From Mycoplasma suis str. Illinois (GTDB lineage Bacteria > Bacillota_I > Bacilli_A > Mycoplasmatales > Mycoplasmoidaceae): a stretch of 64,000 nucleotides of DNA. The stretch lies in the NCBI RefSeq assembly GCF_000179035.2, contig NC_015155.1, forward strand, positions 620,001 to 684,000, given 5' to 3'. Under the pieces are notes generated by a model. It was not told the origin of the DNA. It searched no databases and worked only from the letters and a program-made list of their open reading frames with translations. Shown in pieces: positions 55,501 through 64,000 of the stretch (the first letter of the stretch is position 1; each line of letters opens with the position of its first letter). Both the position numbers and the translations under genes were made by a program.

Positions 55501-55686
55501 TTAAAAAGTACATATCAACCTTTCGCAAAAGAAACAACAAGATCAGAAATTAATGTGAGAATTAAAAAAATTATTGTTCAAAGATTCCCTATTCCCCTGA
55601 AATGGGAAGAAATTCTCCAAATAAGACAAGAACTTTTCAATTATTTGGAAAAAATATTCCGAGAAAAATGATTATTGGAGGATTAA
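52522..55686 (+). CDS. hsdR: Type I restriction subunit HsdR, intact (1,054 aa)
   Basis: Translocase and nuclease subunit. Nuclease core GIPDLVGFVNGIPLLFAEFK (residues about 155-175) keeps the PD...E-x-K residues. Superfamily 2 motor: Walker A HTQGSGKSLS, DEAH box IVDEAHRTQYGS, motif III FTGTPLL, motif VI QAIARPNRVD. Long helical C-terminus that docks on the methyltransferase core. Many TGA (Trp) but no stop or homopolymer switch. Lies between hsdS-5 and hsdS-6. Confidence 0.92.
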
Positions 55687-55710
55687 CTAATTAACTTAAT
55701 TAATTCTTCT

Positions 55711-55733
55711 TTTTCTCCCTTTTCGGGAGAAAA
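55711..55733 (+). terminator. Hairpin TTTTCTCCC/GGGAGAAAA
   Basis: Perfect stem between hsdR-1 and hsdS-6. Confidence 0.65.
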
Positions 55734-55753
55734 ATTCTTAAATTAATTTAGTT

Positions 55754-56941
55754 ATGACTGGAATATCTAATGAGTGAAAACTAGTTACTATAGATCAATT
55801 AGGTAGGGTAGAGAGTGGTAAGCCTCTTCCTTGCAGGGTTGAGGATTCACACCTACTTTTTGAAGATGGTTTCATTCCTCTGGTTGATGGTGAGGCTGTT
55901 AGTAACAGTAATTTATATATAAGGAAATGTAAGAGACATTTCAATTACAGAGGTTTAAAAAGTAATAAATTATTTCCTAAAAATACTGTTTGCATTGTTA
56001 GAGTTGGCGGTTCGGTGGGAAAAACCGCCCTACTAAAAAGAGAATCTTGTTTGACTGAACACGTATATTTTTTCAGCAGTTATCCAAAAATTTCTGATAA
56101 CAAATTCATTAAATATTGTCTCAATTTTTCAAACATAAGTGAAAAAATAATTTGCCTTTCTAAATCTTCTACTGCTCAACCCGTTTTATCTCTCCAAAAA
56201 TTAAAAATTATTAAATTCCCATGCCCCCCCCAGGAAGAGCAAGAGAGAATTGGAGACACTCTCTCAGCTTATGATGAACTAATTGAAAATAATGAAAGAC
56301 AAATAGAAGTGCTTCAAGGAATAAGAACTGCTATTTTTAAGGAGTGATTTGTAAATTTCGGATTTCCTAACTATCTAACTTATGAAGCTGAGAGAGAGAG
56401 AGAGAGAGAGAGTAGTTTACCTGATTCTTGACAATATCAAAAAATTGAAGAGATTGCGACAATCACTAAGGGAGAAAAATCCGCAAAACTTTCTGTAAAA
56501 GATGGGAAATATCCTTTTTTTACTTCTTCGGAAAAGAGTCCCGAAAGAATAAATGAATATTCTTGAGATGCTGAATCAATTTTCATCAATTACACAGGAA
56601 ATTTTGTGGCACAACTATATAGAGGTAAATTTGATGCTAGCGATAATTGTTGAGTTATTATTCCAAAAAATAAAAAATTTCTCTATTTACTTTTGGAAAC
56701 AATAATTTATTCTCTCCCATTCTTTAGTTCAAATTGTTTTGGTATGAAAGTTTTGAGATCAAATTTATTGTTTGGTTTAAATGTTTTGATTCCTGACATC
56801 AAAACATTAGAAAAATTCAACAATATTTGTGAATTTATTCAACTCAAAATTGAAAACTTACAAAAGAATATTGAGAGACTTGAAAAGATCAAAAATGATC
56901 TTTTCAAAATGATTTTTAGTCGAAAAATATCAATAAACTAA
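55754..56941 (+). CDS. hsdS: hsdS-6, full-length and ON (395 aa)
   Basis: The only HsdS open from start to end. ATG at 55,754 (MTGISNEWKLVTIDQLG). C8 run at 56,224-56,231 in frame (FPCPPQEEQER), conserved AYDELIENNERQIEVLQGI helix, then a 23-base AG run (56,390-56,412) in frame as Glu-Arg repeats leading to SSLPDSWQYQKIEEIATI (TRD2) and the second helix LEKFNNICEFIQLKIENLQK. Length and two-TRD layout are normal for HsdS. With hsdM and hsdR-1 it should form the currently active enzyme. Confidence 0.9.
56390..56412 (+). repeat. (AG)11 run between the TRDs of hsdS-6, in phase
   Basis: 23 bases plus one T makes 24, so TRD2 is read in frame; same length as in hsdS-5 but with a different junction (TAGT instead of C). 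Confidence 0.9.
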
Positions 56942-56965
56942 AGTATTTTTTTAGAATAAAGGGAG

Positions 56966-57445
56966 GTGAATACTGTCAATAATCAAGTAAAATACATCAG
57001 TTTTTTCATTAAATGTATCCCATCAGAGGGACACATTTTCAAATGTGAAATAGATGGTAAAGAAGAAAATTATTTACTTTTGGTTAGTGATTTTGAAGAG
57101 GGAGAAAAAGGTAAAAAAATTGAAAGATTAATAGTTCATTTTGAAAAATTTGATGGTGAGAATTACAGAAAAAGCGATCTATATGATTATTGCGATCACC
57201 CTCTTTTCGCAGAAGATGATGAAATTATTACTAAATTTGAAGATTTAAAAATACAAAAATTGGATGAAGAAAATAAACTTATTTTGGTTTTCGATCTTTA
57301 TCAAGAACACCTAAATAAGTCTCTTTTCTTTTCTAATGAAGATTCCAAAATGTTGTTCAATAAATTTATTGAAAAATGACAAAAAGAGCGTAATCTAGGA
57401 AAAACCGCTGACAAAATAGACAAACTTTATCCGGATCACTTTTAA
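56966..57445 (+). CDS. Acidic protein of unknown function (159 aa)
   Basis: Strong GGGAGG precedes a GTG at 56,966, though the SD almost touches it, so the real start may be a few codons later. Mostly beta/alpha, acidic, with FEEGEKGKKIERLIVHFEKF and LFFSNEDSKMLFNKF; one TGA (Trp). Follows hsdS-6 by 24 bases, possibly cotranscribed. No family recognised; an R-M accessory role is only a guess by position. Confidence 0.6.
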
Positions 57446-57454
57446 ACAATAATA

Positions 57455-57483
57455 GGGGGTTAGTTGCCCCCCCCCAGCGGGGG
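57455..57483 (+). promoter_or_regulatory. Competing G/C hairpins around a C9 run
   Basis: GGGGG (57,455), then C9 (57,467-57,475), then AGC and GGGGG. The C-run can pair with either G-run but not fully with both. It lies just after the stop at 57,443 and may be a terminator whose strength changes with C-run length. Confidence 0.45.
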
Positions 57484-57541
57484 AAAATATTTATTAAGTT
57501 TTTGGGAATCTAATTTATATCTCTATAAATAGGAAATAAAA

Positions 57542-60500
57542 ATGTCTAAAACTAAAAAAATTTCTCTAGTTAATTCTGCCAAGAAAAGAGAAACCAGAAA
57601 TAAAGCTCTCAAATTTTTAGTAGATGTATTGGGGTGAGAACTTAAACATTTTGGAGGAGTTAAAGAAGAGATTAAGGTAAGTCCGATTTTAAGGAAAGAG
57701 CTTGCTCTTGCCTTAGAGAAAATAAATGGGCCTTTAGGCCATCAAATTAATGAAATAATTTATGAAATTGAAAAAGGGATTTGACTAAAAAACATCAATA
57801 TAGAAAAAAATCGAGAAAAGTGAGGAATGATGGTTAGGGAATGAGAAGGATGATTGGGATATGGTGATTCTGAAAAAATTATCAAAATTATTGATTTTGA
57901 AAAACCAGAAAATAACTCATTCACAGTTATTCCTAATTTCAAATTGAAATCTTCGAGAGAAGAATTTAAAGATGAAGAATTTGAACCAGATCTTGTTTGT
58001 TTCGTTAATGGACTTCCACTAATATTTTTCTCTTTTGGAGATCCTAGAGAACAACTTATAGATATATATAGATAAAACTATAGAGATATATTTGTGGAGA
58101 AAACTCCACAATTATTCCTTTATAACGCTTTTTGCGTCATTGCAAACGAAAAGGAAGCAAAAATGGGAGCCGTCGGAAATCCATTTAGACTGTTTTATCA
58201 CTGACACAGAATAAAAGAAGAAGATTCTGGGGATGAAAAAACAATTGAAATACTCTTGAAAGGTACTTGCGAAAAAAATAATTTCTTAGATTTACTCAAA
58301 AATTTCACAATTTTCCAAGAAAGTTTTGTAGAGGGAGAGGAAGAAACTAATCAAAATAAGGGAAGGATCAAAAAGTTAATAAAAATTATTGCGCGAAATC
58401 ACCAATTTTTAGGAGTAAATCTAGCTTTTGAAAGTTGAAAGAGAAGAAAAGAGAAGGATGGCAAGATAGGAACTTTTTGGCATACTCAAGGGAGCGGTAA
58501 AAGCTTTTCTATATTATTTTTCACCGAAAAGGCTAGAAAAGAGGCTATCAAAAGAGGAGAAGATATTGCTTTTGTAATCATTGTGGACAGACAAGATTTG
58601 GAAAGACAAATGTTCAATAACTTCAGATCATGTAATATTCTCGGAAGATTTCCTGAAGAATGCTTAATCAAGAATAAAACAGAACTAAAGTGAAAAATTT
58701 CTGATAAATCAAAATCATATATTTTCTCAATAATTAATAAATTTGACAAATTTGAAGACAAGATTGAAAGAGAAGTAGTTATTGTTGCTGACGAAGCTCA
58801 CAGAACTCAATATGGAGATATGGCTCACTCCATGTATAAATCATTTGAAAATTCTTCCAGAATTGGATTTACTGGAACTCCAATTCTTAAAGATGATGAA
58901 ATAACTGCTAGATATTTTGGAGGTTATGTCTCTAAATATGACTTCAGTAAAGCTATCGCAGACAAAGTAACTGTTCCGTTAGTTTATATAAATAAAGTTT
59001 CAAGAGCCAAAAGAAAATTTCTTCCTGAAAAAAATGAAAAATTACCAATTAAAACAGGAGAGCACAGAGAAAAAAGTGCCGATCAAGAAATAAGAGAGAA
59101 TGAATTTAGAATGCGAAACAATGCCAAAGATTTTGTTTCTTACTATTCAGAACGATTTTTTGATCTTGAGAAAGAAAAAATAAAGAGAAAAGCTATGTTT
59201 GTCTGCTCAAAACGAAAAGGATGTATTTTAATGTGAAATTTTGCTCAAGAATATTGAAAAGAAGAAATTAATAGATTAAAAGATTCACTTCAAAAACCAA
59301 ATCTCGGAGAAAGAGAAGCTCATAAGTTAAGAAAGAAAATGGAGTTAATGGAAGAAACTGAAATGAAAGTAGTAATTGATAAATGGAGTGATATAGATTT
59401 AGAAGAATTAAAAATACTTTATGGACAGCAAATCGAAATGCCTGAAAAAGAAAGTGAAGCTGAAAAAGAAGACAGATTTAAAAATAAATCTGATGTATTT
59501 AGAATTGTGTTCGTTAACAGTATGTGACTTACAGGTTTTGACGTTAAATCCTTAACTTATCTATTTATAGATAGGGGACTTAAAGAACATAGCTTAATGC
59601 AAACTATTGCAAGACCAAACAGAATTGATGAAGGAAAAACTAGAGGTTTCATAATAGACTACTTTGGTTTGGCAACTCAAATAGATAAATGTTTAGGTAA
59701 GTGAGGAAAATCTCATGAACACAAAATATTCATTAATTCCCAAGATGATGTAAAAAATACAGTCTCTTCAATTATTTTTGATCTTGAAAGTTTATTGAAG
59801 GATAGAGGGGTTTCTCTCAAAAAAATTATTGAACAGAAACTAAATAAAGAGAAGAAGAAAAAAGTTAGAGAAGAAATCAAAAAAATAATGAATGATCCGA
59901 AACTTAAAACGAAATTCAATAAAAATTGTGAACTTCTTTTTGAAGATACAAAATATTTAACTCCTGAAGATTTCTCTAAAGAAAATTACAAAAAATTCAA
60001 GTGAATTAAAGATTTTTACAAAAAAATAAATGAAAAAGAAAAACCAAAAAAGATTGATATAGAAACTAAAACAAAAAATCAAGATTTCTATAACAGTAAC
60101 ATCGAATTCTTACAAAATAAAGAGAATTATTCAAAAGAAATTAATGAAAACATAAATAAATCAATGAATTTTTACTTCAACAGAAAAAGACAAAACCTAG
60201 TAGAGATAGGAGATCATCAAATGAACTCGGAAGAAGAGGATGAGGTAAAAAAGAAAAATATAGACATAAGTGAAAAAGAGGAAGAGAAATATGACAAAAA
60301 AATTAATCAAGTTTGCGAAAAAATTATTAAATCTTCTTCTCCTGAAGAATTACATGATAGCTTAGGAAATTTATCTGATGTCAAAAATGAATATGAAGGA
60401 AAAGAAGTTAATGCAGAAGATGAGGATTATGAAGAAGTTATGGAAGAAAGAGAGGAGGTTTTTGAGAGTAGTAATGAGGAGGGAGAAGGAAATAAAACAA

Positions 60501-61865
60501 TAAAAGAAGAAGAGATTAAAGAAGAAACTATAGAAAAGTGGGAAGAAAAAGTTAAAGTAGAAAGACTAAAAGAAGAAAAAACAACAAGACCCACAGAAAT
60601 AAGTGAATTAATTGATGACATAGAATTTTTACTTTCAAAAATAGGTGTTTATCTGAAGAGAACAAAAGAAAAAAATAAATTTTCAGACATTTTCTTTTCA
60701 ATAGAAAGTAAGCAAAAAATAATTAGTGAAAATATGAAAGACACATTCATTGAAAAAAGAGATTTTATTGCTGAAGTTATTAAAGAAAAAGAAAAATCAC
60801 TATTGGAAAAAATTTCTGATCATTTTTAACTGATGAACAAGTTTATAAATTAGTTCAAATTGAAAAAATTTATAAGCAACTAAATGACAGCAAAGATACT
60901 ACCGCTTACGAAAATTTAAGCCTACAGGCGAAAGGCTTATTCAAAAAAATGTTGGAAAAATATTATTCTATCGGAGATAGAACTTCAAAGGGCATAATGC
61001 AAACAGAAGAATTCATTTCTTCTTTAATTCGTTCAAATAAGAAAGAAATGGCAACAAAAATAATGTTGATTTGCAAAGAAGCAATAAAAATAAATAAATT
61101 AGGTTGAGAGTGGGGGCAGCACGTAAAAATTGCTAATAAATTAAAACAATCATCTAATTCTTCAGAAGAGATGGGGAAAATTCTAGAGGAGGTTATTGAG
61201 CATTCCTACGATGTTTTCTACAAAAACAATAGGTTAACAAGAAAAGATCTAAATCCGAGAATAATAAGAATTGAGGATACAAAAAAAGAGGATGAAAAAT
61301 TGATGACAGAAAAGTTTATTAATTATCCCGAAGAAGAAGAAGAGGGGGAGAAAGAGGAGAAGATAGAAGAGGGAAAAGTAGAAAGTAATGAGGAAGTCAG
61401 AGAGGAAGATTTAATTTCTGAGAAGGAACTTGATTATTCTCCTGAATCATCTCCCGAAAAGAAAGAAGAAAAAGTAACCAAAACAGAAGATTTAATTTAC
61501 GAAAAAACTACTAAAGAAAGTTCTTCTATAGATAAAAAATTGAAGAAATTGAAGTATGATGTTTCTCAATTTAATGATCAAAAAGAAAAAGCAATATTTC
61601 TTTTCGAAGAATCTCTAAAAGAATTAAAAATTCTTTTATATGAATTAGAAATTCCTTATAAAGAGATTAAGAAGAAAACTTTATTGGGGAAGGAAAAATG
61701 AAATGAAAAACTTCTCGAAAAATTGTTTTTTTACAAAATAAAAATAAATTTAATTATCATTTCGAAAATTTAAAAGAATCAGAATTATTGGCTTTTAAGG
61801 AAATTTCTAAAGAAAAATATCAAATGTATGAAATTTTGAAAGAAATTTATGAAAAAATAAATTAA
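57542..61865 (+). pseudogene. hsdR: Decayed second hsdR (hsdR-2)
   Basis: ATG at 57,542; the N-terminal domain is homologous to hsdR-3. A TAA at 58,073 replaces the Glu of the family's YLENY and closes the first frame at 177 aa, yet the same frame continues with a full motor (TQGSGKSFS, VADEAHRTQYGD, FTGTPIL, QTIARPNRID) and a Glu/Lys-rich tail to 60,829. There a T5 run seems one T short; coding continues in the next frame to 61,773 and after a further shift to 61,865. The nuclease segment reads PDLVCFVNGLPLIFFSFGD, lacking E-x-K. Confidence 0.75.
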
Positions 61866-61994
61866 TAAAAAAATATAAATGTTTTTGAATGCGATAAAAA
61901 TAAAACTGCTTTGAAACAATAAATTAATTTTTCTTAGAAAAACTTCTTTATCTAAAGCTGCTTAACTTCTTTTTTAGTTAACTAAAAAATTAAA

Positions 61995-64000
61995 ATGTCT
62001 GAATCTTTCTTCAATAAAGAAGAAATTAAAGAGCAATCTATCGAGAAATTAAAAGAGCTTGGGTGAGAAATAAAAAACTTTAGTGAATTAAGGTGGGAAG
62101 ATTCTAGAAATCCTATTTTGATTAGCGAGCTAAAGCTCGCTCTCAAAAAAATCAATTCAGGGATTCGCGAAGAGCAAATACAAGAAGTTCAAAAGAAACT
62201 GCAAGAATCAATCAAAATAAAGCATTTCAGTTTAAAGAATCACGAAAAGAAATACAAATTAATAAAAAATGGATTTAGCTATGATGGAGAAAGCCAAGAA
62301 AATATAAAAATTATTGACTTTGAAAATCCTGAAAATAATTTATTTACAGTAGTTCCTGATTTTGAAATTTCTTCATCAAATGAAGAATATTTCTGAGAAA
62401 AATATAAACCAGATCTTGTTTGTTTTGTAAATGGTTTGCCTTTAATTTTTTTCTCTATAGGGGAGTCAAATCATACTCCCCTAAAAGAGATTTATCTAGA
62501 AAATTACAAAAAAATATTTTTTGAAAAGACACCTCAATTATTCCTATTCAATGCTTTTTCTGTCATTACAAACGGAAAAGAATCCAAGATAGGGGCTGTA
62601 GGAAATAGATTTGAATTTTTTCATGATTGGCACAGATTGGATGAAAACTGTGAAGGTAAGAGAAACATATTGACTCTATTAAAGGGAATTTGCAATAAGA
62701 AAAATCTTCTAGACTTTTTTGAAAATTTCACTATTTTTCAAAAAGAAGAAGATGATGAGGGGGAAAGAGCTGAAGAAAAAATAGTAAAAATAATAGCTCG
62801 AAATCATCAATTTTTAGGAGTTAATAAAGCTTTTGAGAGTTTTCTCAAAAGAGAGGAAAATGAAGGAAAAATAGGAACTTTTTGGCATACACAAGGTAGT
62901 GGGAAAAGTTTCTCTATATTATTTTTTGCCGAAAAAATAATAAGAAAAAGTGAGAAGGGAAAAATTCCTCTTTTCCTAATTATTACTGACAGAAAAGATT
63001 TAGAAAGACAAATTTTTAGAACTTTCAAATCTTGTGGCGTTTTAGATGGAGGGGTAGATGGGCATGTTATTTCCAATGACATGAAATTGAATTCCTATGA
63101 AATTAAAAGAGCTAAAAAATATTTATTTTGTCTAGTTCATAAATTCAATAGAAATAAAGCTACTTCAGAAATAGATACTGGAGGGAAAGAAGTTGTAATT
63201 ATTGCTGATGAAGCTCACAGAACTCAATATGGAGATATGGCTTCACTAATGTATAAATCTTTCCCTAAATCTTCAAGAATAGGATTTACTGGAACTCCCC
63301 TATTAGTTGAAAATGAGAAAACTGCAAGATATTTTGGAAATTACGTTTCCAAATATGATTTTGGAAAAGCTATGGATGATGGAGTAACTATTCCTATCGT
63401 TTTCGAATCAAGAGGTTGTCAAATTGAAGAAAATAAAAATTTTCAAAATGTTTCAGATATTTCTGGAGCTTCTGAAGAAAAAATTCCTAAAGAATGAATA
63501 AATAATGAAAGTAATTTAAGAATTCTTAAAAAGAGATTAAAGAATAATGCTAGGGATTTTGTTGATTATTTTTCAAAACGATTTATTTATAAAGATCCAA
63601 CAATTAAGGATCCAATAATAAGAAAAGGTATGTACATTTGCTCGTATAAAGAAACTTGCATACTAATGCATAATTTTGTAAGTCATTACTGACAAGAAAA
63701 AATCAAAACATTGGAAGAAAAGAAATCTACATTAACAAAGAAAAGGGAAATTGATCGAATTGAAAAAATAATTTTCGAAATGAAAAGAACTGAAATGAAA
63801 GTAGTGATTAGTAATTGAGGTGATATAGATTTAGACGAATTGAAGAATCTTTATGGCCAACAAATTGAGATTCCTTGAAATAGAGAAGGTGAGAGAGGAG
63901 TTGAAGAAAGATTTAAGGATAGAGATGATCCTTTTAGGGTGGTTTTTGTGGTTGCAATGTGACTTACAGGCTTTGACGTTAAACCTTTAACTTTCTTATT
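61995..64000 (+). CDS. hsdR: Third hsdR, nuclease residues missing (partial at window end)
   Basis: ATG at 61,995, open to the window edge (at least 668 aa) with TGA as Trp. Motor motifs: WHTQGSGKSFSILFF, IIADEAHRTQYGDMA, FTGTPLLVE, and VVAMWLTGFDVK near the edge. The segment aligned to the HsdR-1 nuclease (PDLVGFVNGIPLLFAEFK) is PDLVCFVNGLPLIFFSIGE, so the E-x-K pair is gone. It may be an ATPase that cannot cut. The reading frame is otherwise well preserved. Confidence 0.85.

Noticed and set aside
53206-55671. hsdR-1 as a set of broken fragments
   Set aside because: All breaks are TGA codons, read as Trp in mycoplasmas; the frame is continuous.
60820-60833. Programmed -1 frameshift in hsdR-2
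   Set aside because: The bases around the T5 run (CAT TTT TAA) do not form a proper X-XXY-YYZ slippery site in the zero frame, and other lesions exist in the gene.

Overview
The window reads as a chromosome segment of a haemotropic mycoplasma (haemoplasma). Nearly every gene is open only when TGA is read as tryptophan, the DNA is AT-rich, TTG/GTG/ATT starts are common, and 23S and 5S rRNA stand together with no 16S rRNA beside them. Species is not claimed. Many apparently broken frames are whole once TGA is read through.

Region 1 (1-14,500, minus strand) is a tandem array of about 25 short paralogous genes and gene remnants. Most encode 120-195 aa proteins built on one plan: a hydrophobic N-terminal anchor, a glycine-rich stretch, a Ser/Gln/Lys/Pro-rich linker, and a C-terminal pair of cysteines (C-X13-16-C). 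Three longer genes (12,154-14,492) share only the anchor and a G-tract. Fourteen members carry a run of 8-10 G at about codon 10-28. By frame counting two are in frame (ON: 4,768-5,313 and 10,309-10,845). Eleven are out of frame by one base, and one is a remnant that is short either way. This looks like slipped-strand phase variation of a surface repertoire.

Region 2 (14,571-21,125) holds a DUF31-like serine peptidase, a secreted protein followed by a SecDF-like membrane protein (possibly a split SecD/SecF), a small protein with a bacteriocin-type double-glycine leader, and an exported thioredoxin-fold protein.

Region 3 (21,243-32,136, plus strand) is housekeeping: ppa, tRNA-Arg(UCG, minus), an unknown gene, trxA, an ECF-type S component, glycyl-tRNA synthetase, dnaG, ruvA, ruvB, then 23S and 5S rRNA.

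Region 4 (32,820-40,336) carries three more DUF31-like peptidases, each with an 8-10 base G/C run (two ON, one OFF). The first hsdS lies among them.

Region 5 (37,432-64,000, plus strand) is a large type I restriction-modification island: one hsdM, six hsdS, one intact hsdR, a decayed hsdR and a third hsdR that runs off the window. The hsdS genes carry poly-C/poly-G runs and (AG)n dinucleotide runs, several exactly at the junction between the two target-recognition domains (TRDs). Only the last hsdS (55,754-56,941) is open end to end. TRD1 differs in all six, while TRD2 occurs as three types, each present twice. The second and third HsdR keep the ATPase motifs but lack the E-x-K nuclease residues. 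Four tandem paralogous anchored proteins (45,494-49,972) sit inside the island.

Together the window suggests an organism that uses the same switch chemistry (G/C homopolymers) for surface proteins, exported proteases and a shufflable DNA methyltransferase specificity locus.
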